Shown here piece after piece: positions 18,808-27,434 of a stretch of DNA of 48,540 bases. The first letter of the stretch is position 1. Each line of letters begins with the position of its first letter. The notes under the pieces were generated by a model. It made no database searches. It had not been told where the DNA came from and saw only the letters and a program-made list of their open reading frames with translations. This DNA comes from Pseudomonadota bacterium (GTDB taxonomy: Bacteria > Pseudomonadota > Alphaproteobacteria > Caulobacterales > Caulobacteraceae). The DNA is taken from the NCBI GenBank assembly GCA_018241335.1, contig JAFEEA010000004.1, positions 1-48,540 of the forward strand. Reading direction: 5' to 3'. Position numbers and translations under genes: made by a program.

Positions 18808-19677
18808 GTGAGTAAGGCGCGTCTCGAAAAGGTCCTCGCCGTGGGCGCCGCCCTCGGCGAGGGGCCTTGCTGGTCGCTCGCTCAGCAGAGCCTCTTCTTC
18901 GTCGATATCGACGGCAAGCGCCTGCACCGGTTCGATCCGGCGGTCGGCGCCCACGACGCCTGGGATCTGGCCGAGAACACCGGCTGCGTCGCACCCGCCA
19001 AGGACGGCGGCTTCATCGCCGGCATGCGCTCGGGAATTTGGCGACTGGACGAGGCGGGCCGCCAGACCCTCAAGCTGGTCGACAATCCGCATGATCCAGC
19101 CACGAGCCGCTTCAACGACGGCCGGACCGACCCCAGGGGCCGCTTCCTGGTTGGGACCATCGACGAGGCCAAGGCCGGCGGGATCGCCGCCCTCTACCGC
19201 TGGGACCGTCGGGGCCTGGCGGTGCTGTCGGACGGTCTGATGACCTCCAACGGCCTGGCCTTTTCCCCCGACGGGCGGACCCTCTACCACTCCGACACGC
19301 CGCGCTTCGTCATCTACCGCTACGACTACGACCCCGACACGGGCGCGGCTGAGAACCGCCGCGTCTTCGCCCGCCTGGACCCGGACGCCCCCGACCGCGG
19401 CCGTCCCGACGGCGCCGCCACCGACGCCGAGGGCTGCTACTGGTCCTCGCTCTGGGACGGTGGCCGCCTGCACCGTTACGATCCCGACGGGCGGCTGATG
19501 TCGGCCCATCCCCTGCCCTTGCGGCGTCCCACCATGCCCTGCTTCGGCGGCCCGGACCTGAAGACCCTCTACGTCACCACCGCCCGCAACGCCGACGGCC
19601 AGGACGGCGGCGATCTCTACGCCATGCCGGTCGAAACCCCCGGCCTCGCCGCCGCGCCCTTCGACCCGAACGTCTGA
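18808..19677 (+). CDS. SMP-30/gluconolactonase/LRE family protein
   Basis: The product has 289 residues from a GTG; the nearby ATG at 18797 runs into a stop after four codons. The metal and substrate residues of the SMP-30 beta-propeller can be placed: Glu18 in LGEGPCW, Asn103 in RFNDGRTDPRG, Asn148 in TSNGLAFSPDG and Asp201 in RPDGAATD. The family hydrolyses sugar lactones such as gluconolactone, or related five-membered lactones, using one divalent metal. No signal peptide is seen, so it is cytoplasmic. Its neighbours (thiolase upstream, C69 peptidase 13 bp downstream) do not define a sugar pathway. The sugar locus at 36.6-41.6 kb is a possible but unproven partner. Confidence 0.88.
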   Translation: MSKARLEKVLAVGAALGEGPCWSLAQQSLFFVDIDGKRLHRFDPAVGAHDAWDLAENTGCVAPAKDGGFIAGMRSGIWRLDEAGRQTLKLVDNPHDPATSRFNDGRTDPRGRFLVGTIDEAKAGGIAALYRWDRRGLAVLSDGLMTSNGLAFSPDGRTLYHSDTPRFVIYRYDYDPDTGAAENRRVFARLDPDAPDRGRPDGAATDAEGCYWSSLWDGGRLHRYDPDGRLMSAHPLPLRRPTMPCFGGPDLKTLYVTTARNADGQDGGDLYAMPVETPGLAAAPFDPNV

Positions 19678-19690
19678 TAGGCTCTAGGCC

Positions 19691-21010
19691 ATGTGCGACA
19701 CCCTCGTGGGCCTTTCCTCCGCCACCGCCACGGGCGGGACCGTCTTCGGCAAGAACAGCGACCGCGAGCGCAACGAGGCCCAGTTCCTCGACCTCGTCCC
19801 CCGCGCCCGGCACCTGGCCGGCGCGCCGCTGCGCGCCACCTATGTCGAGATCCCGCAGGTCGCCGAGACCCATGCCTGCCTGCTCAGCAGGCCGTTCTGG
19901 ATGTGGGGCGCGGAGATGGGGGCCAACGAGCACGGGGTGGTCATCGGCAACGAGGCCGTCCACGCGAAGGTCCCCGCCCAGCGCCGCCGCGCCCTGATCG
20001 GCATGGACCTGGTCCGCCTGGGGCTGGAACGCGCGTCCACGGCGCGGGCCGCCGTGGCGGTGATCACCGAGCTTCTGGAGCGTCACGGCCAGGGCGGCGA
20101 CTGCGGCCACCTCGGCCGCTTCTACTACCACAACAGCTTCATCGTCGCCGACGCGGGCGAGGCCTATGTGCTGGAGACCGTGGGCCGCTGGTGGGTGGTC
20201 GAAAAGGTGCGCGACCTGCGCGCCCTCTCCAACGCCCTCAGCATCGGTGACCGTCCGGACGCCATCTCGCCCGCCCTGGCCGCCCACGCCCGCGCCGAGG
20301 GCTGGACCGACACCGCCGGCCGCTTCGACTTCGCCGGCCGCCTGCTGGACGAGGCGCGCGACGCCGTCTCCCGAGGCCGCATGCGCTGCGCCCGCGGCCA
20401 GGCCCTGCTGGAGCGCCGCCGGGGCCGGCTCGACGCACCGGGCATGATGGCCATCCTGCGCGACCACGGCGAGGCGGCCGAGGGCGACAGCGCCTGGCAT
20501 CCGGCCCACACCATCGGCCGCTCGATCTGCATGCACGCCGCCGAGGGTCCGCGCCGCAGCCAGAGCGTCGGCTCCTTGGTCAGCGACCTTAGCCCCGGCC
20601 GCGCCGTGCACTGGGTCACCGCCACCTCCGCGCCGTGCCTCAGCCTCTTCAAGCCGTTCCTGTTCGAGGCCGGCCTGCCGCCCCATGGCCCGCCCCCGAC
20701 CGACCGCTTCGACCGCCAGAGCCTTTGGTGGCGCCACGAGCAGCTCCACCGCGCCGTGCTCAGGGACTACCCCGCCCGCGCCGCCGCCATCGCCGCCGAA
20801 CGCGACGCCCTGGAAGCCGGCTTCGTCGCCAGCATCGCTCGCGCCTCCGCCGTCGACCTGGCCGACGCCGTGGCGGAATGTTGGCGCGAGGCCGATGAAG
20901 CCGAGACCCGCTGGCGCGCCACCCTCGCCCCCGGTCGGTCGGCCGCCCCGGCCGCCTTCTCGCGAAGCTGGGCCCGCCTGAACCAGGTCGCGAGGTTCGA
21001 AGGGGTCTAG
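19691..21010 (+). CDS. peptidase family C69 (secernin/dipeptidase-like)
   Basis: The product has 439 residues. It begins MCDTLVGLSS, with FGKNSDRERNEAQ following. In the Ntn-hydrolase C69 group the initiator Met is removed and Cys2 becomes the nucleophile; GKNSDR is the family's conserved substrate-site motif. A later HNSFIVADAGEAYVLET segment is also typical. It should be an intracellular dipeptidase or amidohydrolase, and the secernin branch has few characterised substrates. It lies at the end of a plus-strand set and faces the peptide-type ABC transporter genes. That makes a role in hydrolysing imported peptides attractive, though the two are transcribed from opposite strands. Confidence 0.85.
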   Translation: MCDTLVGLSSATATGGTVFGKNSDRERNEAQFLDLVPRARHLAGAPLRATYVEIPQVAETHACLLSRPFWMWGAEMGANEHGVVIGNEAVHAKVPAQRRRALIGMDLVRLGLERASTARAAVAVITELLERHGQGGDCGHLGRFYYHNSFIVADAGEAYVLETVGRWWVVEKVRDLRALSNALSIGDRPDAISPALAAHARAEGWTDTAGRFDFAGRLLDEARDAVSRGRMRCARGQALLERRRGRLDAPGMMAILRDHGEAAEGDSAWHPAHTIGRSICMHAAEGPRRSQSVGSLVSDLSPGRAVHWVTATSAPCLSLFKPFLFEAGLPPHGPPPTDRFDRQSLWWRHEQLHRAVLRDYPARAAAIAAERDALEAGFVASIARASAVDLADAVAECWREADEAETRWRATLAPGRSAAPAAFSRSWARLNQVARFEGV

Positions 21011-21041
21011 ATCCGCGACATCTCCCGCCCGTCCCGATATC

Positions 21042-21075
21042 CCCGCTCATCCCGGCGAAGGCCGGGTGGAGCGGG
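21042..21075. terminator. hairpin between convergent genes (possible bidirectional terminator/REP)
   Basis: Nested complementary blocks CCCGCT (21042) / AGCGGG (21070) and CCCGGC (21051) / GCCGGG (21061), with loop GAAG, can form one long stem. It sits in the 84-bp gap between the ends of the C69 peptidase and the ABC ATPase genes. The stem sequence is of a kind widely repeated in alphaproteobacteria. There is no clear T run on either strand. Confidence 0.5.
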
Positions 21076-21094
21076 TATTGAGGGAGCGACCTCC

Positions 21095-22666
21095 CTATTG
21101 TCGGGGCATTTGCGGCGTCGCCGCGATCAGTTCCGCCGTATACGGATGTTTTGGCGCGGCGAAGACCTCCGCCGTCGGGCCTTCCTCGACGATCCGGCCC
21201 GCCTTCATCACCATCACACGGTCTGTCACCGCCCGCGCGACGGTCAGGTCGTGGGTCACGAACAGGTAGGCCAGGCCCAGCTCGTCCGAGAGGCGGGCGA
21301 GCAGCCGCAGGATCTCGCCCCGCACCGGCGTGTCCAGCGCCGACACCGCCTCGTCCAGCAGCACCACCCTGGGCCGGGTGATCAGGGCCCGGGCGATGGC
21401 GATCCGCTGTCTCTGTCCACCGGAGAACTGGTGCGGATAGCGGTCGGCGGCCTCGGGCGGCAGGCCGACCTGGGCCAGCGTCTCCAACACCCGCGTCCGG
21501 CGCGCCGCGCCCCGGGGCGGATCGTCCATCAGCGGCAGGGGCTCGGCCACCAGGTCCTCAACCCGCCAGCGCGGGTCGAAGCTGCCGAACGGGTCCTGGA
21601 ACACCGCCTGCACCGCCGCCCGCTGCCGCCGGCTCGCCCGTTCGCCGAAGACGGCGCCGTCCAGCCGCACCTCCCCGGCCTGCGGCGCGTCCAATCCCAG
21701 CAGCGCCCGCAGCAGGGTCGACTTGCCGCTGCCGGACTCGCCGACGAGGCCGAGCCGCTCGCCGGGCTTCAGGGCCAGGTCCACCCCGTCCACCGCCCGC
21801 ACCGGCTCGGACCGGCGCCAGCCGCGCCGGGCGGCGGGATAGGCCCGCACCAGCCCCCGCGCCTCCAGCACCGGTGATGCGTCGCTGGCCGGCCTCGGCG
21901 TCGCCGACAGGCCGGCATAGGGGTCGCCCATTCCCGCCAGCACCCGCCCGGTCGGCCCCGTCTGAACCACCTCGCCGCCCCGCATCACCGCCACCCGGTC
22001 GGCCATGGTCGCCACCACCGCCAGGTCATGGGTGATCAGCACCAGGCCCGCCCCGTCCTCCCGCGCCAGGGTCTTCAGCAGGGTCAGAATCCGAGCCTGG
22101 GTGGTGACATCCAGCGCCGTGGTCGGCTCGTCGGCGATGATCAGCCGAGGCTTCAGGGCCGTTGCGATGGCGATGACTACCCGCTGCCTCTGGCCGCCCG
22201 ACAACTCGTGGGGGTACCGCAACAGCGGCGACTCTGCAGAGATTTGACCCTTCCCGAAACCGGCCCGCGCGAGGGCGGCGGCGGCTTGCGTCCACGCCTC
22301 GCGCCGCCCCAGGCCGCGATGCAGCCGGAATACCTCCGCCACCTGGGCGCCGACCGTCATCACCGGATTGAGGGCGGTCATGGGTTCCTGGAAGATCAGC
22401 CCGATCTCGCCGCCGCGCACCTGGCGCATGTCCGCCTCGGCCAGGCTCATCAGGTCCCGCCCGCCCAGAACCACCCGCCCGCTCACCGTCGCCCCCGCCG
22501 GCGGGAGGCGCAGGATCGAGAGCGCCGTCAGCGACTTGCCCGAGCCGCTCTCGCCGACCAGCCCCAGCACCTCGCCGGCCGCCACCTCGAAGCTGACGCC
22601 GTTCAGCAGCGCCCGTCCGCCCACGCTCAGGCCCAGCCGCTCGACCTTCAGCAGCGGCCCCGTCAT
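21095..22666 (-). CDS. peptide-type ABC transporter, fused double ATP-binding protein (DppD-DppF / YejF-like)
   Basis: The product has 523 residues from an ATG at 22666 that overlaps the upstream permease stop by 4 bp. It holds two complete ABC domains. The first has Walker A GESGSGKS at 38-45, signature LSGGQRQR and Walker B LIIADEPTTALD. The second has another GESGSGKS, signature FSGGQRQR and Walker B VVLLDEAVSALD. Both have HDL switch histidines. Each half looks like an oligopeptide-transporter ATPase, and the C-terminal GDPYAG/HPYTAELIAATP segments match the OppD/OppF tails. It would energise import of peptides or similar solutes. Frame extension upstream of 22666 is only a shadow of the permease gene. 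Confidence 0.93.
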   Translation of the reverse strand: MTGPLLKVERLGLSVGGRALLNGVSFEVAAGEVLGLVGESGSGKSLTALSILRLPPAGATVSGRVVLGGRDLMSLAEADMRQVRGGEIGLIFQEPMTALNPVMTVGAQVAEVFRLHRGLGRREAWTQAAAALARAGFGKGQISAESPLLRYPHELSGGQRQRVVIAIATALKPRLIIADEPTTALDVTTQARILTLLKTLAREDGAGLVLITHDLAVVATMADRVAVMRGGEVVQTGPTGRVLAGMGDPYAGLSATPRPASDASPVLEARGLVRAYPAARRGWRRSEPVRAVDGVDLALKPGERLGLVGESGSGKSTLLRALLGLDAPQAGEVRLDGAVFGERASRRQRAAVQAVFQDPFGSFDPRWRVEDLVAEPLPLMDDPPRGAARRTRVLETLAQVGLPPEAADRYPHQFSGGQRQRIAIARALITRPRVVLLDEAVSALDTPVRGEILRLLARLSDELGLAYLFVTHDLTVARAVTDRVMVMKAGRIVEEGPTAEVFAAPKHPYTAELIAATPQMPRQ

Positions 22667-23493
22667 CCGCGCCGCTCCAGCCGGGGGTCCAGGGCGTCGC
22701 GCAGGCCGTCGCCCAGCAGGTTCAAGCCCAGCACCGTCAGCGCGATGGCCATGCCCGGAAAGATCGCCAGCCACGGTGCGAAGCCGATCATCGTCTGGGC
22801 GTCGTTCAGCATCCGCCCCCAGCTCGGCGTCGGCGGCTGCGCGCCCAGGCCCACGTAGGACAGCCCCGCCTCCGCGAGCACACCCACCGCGAACTGGATG
22901 GTCGCCTGCACGATCAGGAGGCCGGCGAGGTTCGGCGCGATGTGGGTCACGCTGATCGCCCAGCGCCCCTTGCCCGCCACCCGCGCCGCCAGAACGAAGT
23001 CCCGCGTCCACAGCGACAGGGCCGCGCCCCGCGTCACCCGGGCGAAGACGGGCGTGTTGAAGACCCCAATGGCGATGATGGCGTTGACCGCGCCCGGCCC
23101 CAGGACGGCGGTGAACAGGATCGCCAGCAGCAGGGCCGGCAGGGCGAACACAAGGTCCGATCCGCGCATGACCAGCTCGTCCGCCAGCCCGCCCCGCGCC
23201 GCCGCCCACAGGCCCAGCGGCGCGCCGAGGCCCAGCCCGATCGCCACGGCCACGGTCGCCACCAGCAGGGAATTGCGCGCGCCGACGATGATCATCGACA
23301 GCACGTCACGGCCGAAGTGGTCGGTCCCGAACGGATGCGTCCAGGACGGCGCCAGCAGCCGCCTGCCCACGTCCACCTGCCCGACATCGTAAGGCGTCCA
23401 GGCGAACGACAGCGCCACGGCCGTCAGGAAGAGGCCGGTGAGCGCCAGGCCGATCAGCAGCCCCGGCGAGCGGAAGCGGGCCGCGCCGCTCAT
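22663..23493 (-). CDS. ABC transporter permease, DppC/OppC-like
   Basis: The product has 276 residues, with the start at 23493 in an ATGA overlap with the preceding gene. The N-terminus has a TM segment and then the HPFGTDHFGRDVLSMIIVGARNSL motif characteristic of DppC/OppC. Four to five further hydrophobic segments follow. The EAA-type cytoplasmic loop DFVLAARVAGKGRWAISVTHIAPN contacts the ATPase. It pairs with the DppB-type half of the fusion protein upstream to form the transmembrane channel. The reading frame stays open far upstream in the same frame, but only this part has coding character. Confidence 0.92.
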   Translation of the reverse strand: MSGAARFRSPGLLIGLALTGLFLTAVALSFAWTPYDVGQVDVGRRLLAPSWTHPFGTDHFGRDVLSMIIVGARNSLLVATVAVAIGLGLGAPLGLWAAARGGLADELVMRGSDLVFALPALLLAILFTAVLGPGAVNAIIAIGVFNTPVFARVTRGAALSLWTRDFVLAARVAGKGRWAISVTHIAPNLAGLLIVQATIQFAVGVLAEAGLSYVGLGAQPPTPSWGRMLNDAQTMIGFAPWLAIFPGMAIALTVLGLNLLGDGLRDALDPRLERRG

Positions 23494-26081
23494 CGCCGCC
23501 GCCCCCTCAGCCGCGGGTCGGCCAGCGCATAGGCCAGGTCCACCACGAAGGTGGTCGCCACCATCAGGAACACCAGCAGGACCACCACGCCCTGCACCAC
23601 GATCAGGTCGCGCTGGCTGATCGCCTGGAACACCAGCCGCCCCAGCCCCGGCAGGTAGAAGACGTTCTCCACGATCACCCCGCCGGCGATCAGCAGCGGC
23701 AGCTGCATGCCCAGGATGGTCAGGGTCGGGATCAGGGCGTTGCGCAGGGCGTGGCGGACCAGGGCCTGCGCCTCCGACAGGCCCTTGGCCCGGGCGGTGC
23801 GGATGTAGTCCTCGTTCAGGGTCTCGATCAGGGCCGAGCGCAGCACCCGCGCCAGGATCGCCCCCTGTGGCAGGGCCAGGGCCACCGCCGGCAGGATCAG
23901 CGCCTTCAGCGCCGGCCCCGCGCCGCCTGACCACCCCGGGAACCCGCCCGAGGGCAGCCAGCGCAGGGTCACCGAGAACACCAGCACCAGCAGCATCGCC
24001 AGCCAGAAGTTCGGCAGGGCCATACCCACCTGCGCCGCCCCCATGGCGAAACCGTCCCCAAGGCGTCCGCGCCGAGACGCCGCGAAGAGGCCCACCGGAA
24101 AGGCCACCGCCAGCGCCAGGACCATGGCCATCGCCGACAGCGCCAGCGACAGCGGCAACCGCTCGCCGATCAGGTCCGCCACCGGCGTCTGGTAGGTGTA
24201 CGATAGGCCAAGGTCGCCCCGCATCAGCCCGCCCATCCAGGTCAGGTACCGCTGCCAGGCCGGCGCCTCCAGGCCGAGCTGGGCGCGCAACGAAGCCACC
24301 GCCTCCGGATTGGCGTTCAGCCCCATCATGTAGGCGGCCGGGTCGCCCGGCAGGATCTGGATCAGGACGAAGATCACCACCGTGGCGGCCAGGAAGGTCA
24401 GGGCCAGGGCCGCCAGTCGCCGCGCCGCGTAGGCCGGGCCCAGCGCCACACCGGCCGCCGCCGCCAGCAGCACCAGGGCGCTCAGCACCGCCGGCGCCGC
24501 CCAGCCGCCGCCGCGCCCAGCTCCCTCGCCGGCGGCCGAAACGCCCTCCGCCGATCCGGCGGGCTCGTCGAACCACGCGCGGACCATGCCGTTGGCCTGC
24601 ACCGGCTGGTCGATGGCGACGCCCTTCAGGTGGCGGTCCCAGACCCCCAGCGCCGGCAGCTCGAACAGGAAGACGTTGACGCTGTCCTCGGCGATCTGGC
24701 GCTGCAGCGCCTGCAGCAGGTCGTGTCGCCGGGCTGGGTCCACCGCCGCATCCGCCTGCGTCATCAGCGCCTGGTAGGCCGGGCTGCGATAGCCGAAGTA
24801 GTAGTGGTCGCGGGCGTAGATGCCGTAGTCCATCGGCTCGGTGTGGGCGACGATGGTCATGTCGAAGTCGTGGTCGCCATAGACCCGGCCCAGCCACTGG
24901 GCCCACTCCAGGTTCTCGATCTTCACCCGCACCCCGACCTCGGCCAGCTGGGCGGCGATGATCTCGCCACTGCGCCGGGCGTAGCTGGGCGGCGGCAGGC
25001 GCAGGGTGGCCTCGAAGCCGTGCGGATAGCCGGCCCCAGCCAACAGCGCGCGCGCCTTGGCGACGTCGTGCGGATAGAGGCCGGTCAGGTCCAGGTAGTC
25101 CGGATCGCCCGGCGGAAAGTGGCTGCCGATCGGCGTCCCATAGCCGAACATGGCCCCGTCGATCACCGCCCGCCGGTCCACCGCATAGGCCAGGGCCCGG
25201 CGCACCCTCAGGTCGTTGAACGGCGCCTTGGCGTTGTTGAGGGCCAGGATGGTCTTTCCCTGGGTGGTCCCCTCCATCACCGTGAAGCGCGGGTCGCGGC
25301 GGAACTCGGCCAGGGTCTCCGGCGCCGGAAAGCCGGGGAAGGCGTCCAGGTCGCCGGCCTTCATCGCCGCCGCCGCCGCGGTGGGGTCGGCGATGAACTT
25401 GATCACCATCCGGCGAAGGCGCGGCTTCGGCCCCCAATAGGCGTCGTTGCGCGCCAGGGTGATGGAGTCCCCGCGCCGCCAGGCCTCCAGCCGGAACGGC
25501 CCCGTCCCAACCGGCCGGGTGGCGTCGCCGGCCGCCGAGCCCGGCGAGACCATGGCCGCGTCGCCCCAGGTGAGCACATGGATCAGCACGGCCGACGGAC
25601 GCGACAGCACCAGCCGCACCGTCCAGGGATCCGGCGTCTCCACCCGCTCGATGACCGACAAATAGGCCTTCTGGGCGTTCAGCGAGCCCGGCGCGCGCGC
25701 CCGGTCCAGCGAGAACCTCACCACCGAGGCGTCGAAGGGCGCGCCGTCCTGGAACCGCACGCCGTGGCGCAGATGGAAGACATAGAGCCGCCCGTCCGGG
25801 GCGCTCTCCCACGATTCCGCCAGCGCCGGCTCGATCACCCCGCCCGGCCCGGTCCGCACCAGCCCCTCGAAGATCGTCCCCGTCGCCACCTCGTCGATCG
25901 CCGACGCCGCGCCGGACGTCGGGTCGAGGATCGGCGGCTCCAGCTGCATGCCATAGCGCAGCACGTCGCGCGCCTGGGCGGGTGCGGCGAGGAGGAGGAG
26001 GAGGGCGAACAGGAGCGCCAACAAAGCCCCCACGCTCCTCGCGGGGGTGAGCGGAACATTGAAGAGCCGCTGAGGCCTCAC
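23490..26081 (-). CDS. fusion of a peptide-type solute-binding protein (SBP_bac_5) with a DppB-type permease
   Basis: This is one uninterrupted frame of 863 codons. The start is a GTG at 26081 whose GTGA overlaps the M20 gene's stop. It gives the n-region MRPQRLFNVP and a signal peptide cut near A37 (PAQA-RDV). Residues 38 to about 500 are a family 5 extracellular solute-binding protein (LEPPILDPTS, LAESWESAPDGRLYVFHLRHG, NNAKAPFNDLRVRRALAYAVDR). A Gly/Ala/Glu linker (about 503-526) leads to an additional hydrophobic segment at about 527-548, then RR. A normal DppB-like permease of about 310 residues follows, with LPGDPAAYMMG, an EAA loop (EDYIRTARAKGLSEAQALVRHALRN) and a C-terminal ADPRLRGR. 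The extra span carries the chain from periplasm to cytoplasm so that the permease can start correctly. No stop or convincing internal start with a ribosome site is seen at the junction. Confidence 0.85.
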   Translation of the reverse strand: MRPQRLFNVPLTPARSVGALLALLFALLLLLAAPAQARDVLRYGMQLEPPILDPTSGAASAIDEVATGTIFEGLVRTGPGGVIEPALAESWESAPDGRLYVFHLRHGVRFQDGAPFDASVVRFSLDRARAPGSLNAQKAYLSVIERVETPDPWTVRLVLSRPSAVLIHVLTWGDAAMVSPGSAAGDATRPVGTGPFRLEAWRRGDSITLARNDAYWGPKPRLRRMVIKFIADPTAAAAAMKAGDLDAFPGFPAPETLAEFRRDPRFTVMEGTTQGKTILALNNAKAPFNDLRVRRALAYAVDRRAVIDGAMFGYGTPIGSHFPPGDPDYLDLTGLYPHDVAKARALLAGAGYPHGFEATLRLPPPSYARRSGEIIAAQLAEVGVRVKIENLEWAQWLGRVYGDHDFDMTIVAHTEPMDYGIYARDHYYFGYRSPAYQALMTQADAAVDPARRHDLLQALQRQIAEDSVNVFLFELPALGVWDRHLKGVAIDQPVQANGMVRAWFDEPAGSAEGVSAAGEGAGRGGGWAAPAVLSALVLLAAAAGVALGPAYAARRLAALALTFLAATVVIFVLIQILPGDPAAYMMGLNANPEAVASLRAQLGLEAPAWQRYLTWMGGLMRGDLGLSYTYQTPVADLIGERLPLSLALSAMAMVLALAVAFPVGLFAASRRGRLGDGFAMGAAQVGMALPNFWLAMLLVLVFSVTLRWLPSGGFPGWSGGAGPALKALILPAVALALPQGAILARVLRSALIETLNEDYIRTARAKGLSEAQALVRHALRNALIPTLTILGMQLPLLIAGGVIVENVFYLPGLGRLVFQAISQRDLIVVQGVVVLLVFLMVATTFVVDLAYALADPRLRGRRR

Positions 26082-27367
26082 GCCGCCCCGGTCAGCAGGG
26101 CGTAGGCGCTGAGCGCCATCACCTTGGCCGACTGCACCATGTCGTCGATCTCGACATACTCGTCCGGCTGGTGGGCCAGGTCGAGGATGCCGGGGCCATA
26201 GGCGATGCAGTCGCGCAGGTGGCCGATGCGGTCGATGTGCTTCTGGTCGTAGGTGCCCGGCGAACAGATCAGCTTGGCCGGCCGGCCCAGAACCCGCCGC
26301 ACGGCCTCGGCGGTCTGACGCACCACCGGGCGCTCCGGCTCGGTCATGGTCGGGCGCACCTCGAAGAGGTCGCGCAGGCGATAGCGGAACCCCGGCCGGG
26401 TCTGGGCGAGGCCATCCAGCAGCGCCCGCATCGAGGCCTTCACCTCGTCCAGATCCTCCTCGATCAGCAGGCGGCGGTCGAAGACCAGGCGGCAGGCGTC
26501 GGCCACCAGGGGCGCGGGCAGGCCGCCGCCCGGCTCCACGTCCGGCTGGCCGCCATGGATCGAGTTGATGTTCAGCGTCGGCGTCCGCGCGCCCGGCGGT
26601 TCCACCGGCATGGCGGTGGCGTGGGCGTCGAGGGCCGGCCAGGCCTCGCGCTCCAGGGCCTCCACCACCGCCCCCATGTGGCGGATGGCGCTGTCGCCCA
26701 GGAAGGGCATGGAGCCGTGGGCGATGCGCCCCTCGGTGGCGATCTCGCCCCACCAGACGCCGCGGTGACCGATGCACACCCGGTCGACGTTCAAGGGTTC
26801 GGGAATGATCACATGGTCCACGCGCGGCTTGGAGAACCAGCCCCGCTCGGCCAGCCAGGCGACGCCGCCATAGCCGCCGGATTCCTCGTCCGCCGTGCCG
26901 GAGACCTCGATCGCCCCCGGCAACTCGACGCCGGCGTCCAGCAACGCCTCCACCGCGATCACCGAGGCCGCCAGCCCGCCCTTCATGTCGCAGGCGCCGC
27001 GCCCATAGACCCGCCCGTCCCGCGCCAGGCCCCCGAAGGGATCGACCGTCCAGCCCTCGCCCGGCTCGACCACGTCGATGTGGCTGTTGAAGTGGACGCA
27101 GGGCCCCGGCGTCTTGCCCTCGCGCCGGGCGATGACGTTCCAGCGGGGAAAGCGGTCGTCGTCCCCGGGCGAGCCCTCGGCCCGGACGTACTCGACCTCG
27201 AACCCGCGGTTGGCCAGCCGGTCGCCCAGCAGTTCGCAAATGTCGCGGTAGTTGTCGCCCGGCGGATTGACGGTGGGGATGCGGATCAGCGCCTGGGCCA
27301 GGGCCACCGCCTCGTCGCGGCGGCTCTCGATGTCCGCCAGCAGCCGATCCTCGCGGGGGTGGGTCAC
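26078..27367 (-). CDS. M20 family metallopeptidase (ArgE/DapE-like deacylase)
   Basis: The product has 429 residues from a GTG preceded by GAGGAG 9 nt upstream. Di-zinc site motifs are in order: NSHIDVVEPG (first His/Asp), GRGACDMKGG (bridging Asp) and ADEESGG (catalytic Glu plus ligand Glu). A late HQPDEYVEIDDM carries the last His ligand. The family removes N-acyl groups (acetylornithine, succinyl-diaminopimelate) or splits small peptides in the cytoplasm. It is the first gene of a tightly overlapped set with the ABC transporter, so it probably acts on the imported solute. Upstream, 67 bp separate it from the aminotransferase. Confidence 0.92.
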   Translation of the reverse strand: MTHPREDRLLADIESRRDEAVALAQALIRIPTVNPPGDNYRDICELLGDRLANRGFEVEYVRAEGSPGDDDRFPRWNVIARREGKTPGPCVHFNSHIDVVEPGEGWTVDPFGGLARDGRVYGRGACDMKGGLAASVIAVEALLDAGVELPGAIEVSGTADEESGGYGGVAWLAERGWFSKPRVDHVIIPEPLNVDRVCIGHRGVWWGEIATEGRIAHGSMPFLGDSAIRHMGAVVEALEREAWPALDAHATAMPVEPPGARTPTLNINSIHGGQPDVEPGGGLPAPLVADACRLVFDRRLLIEEDLDEVKASMRALLDGLAQTRPGFRYRLRDLFEVRPTMTEPERPVVRQTAEAVRRVLGRPAKLICSPGTYDQKHIDRIGHLRDCIAYGPGILDLAHQPDEYVEIDDMVQSAKVMALSAYALLTGAA

Positions 27368-27434
27368 GCCTTCGGTCTCCTCATACCGCCAGGATGCAGC
27401 GGTTCAGGACGGCGCGCCAGAGCCGAAGGGCGGT

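Noticed and set aside
21095..23209. Extension of the ABC ATPase frame upstream to 23209.
   Set aside because: The added residues are the permease gene read in the wrong frame. The ATG at 22666 overlaps the permease stop and starts a normal ABC domain.
24400..24620. A frameshift or missing stop as the reason for the binding protein-permease fusion.
   Set aside because: The frame is open and both halves are intact, and a membrane helix that fixes topology lies at the join. A sequencing error cannot be wholly excluded but would not produce this helix.
22663..25812. A 1049-codon minus-strand frame that would fuse another large protein to the DppC-type permease.
   Set aside because: Only the last 276 codons look like protein. 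The upstream part is an Arg/Gly/Ala/Pro-rich shadow of the binding protein-permease gene, and a proper ATG with a 4-bp overlap sits at 23493.
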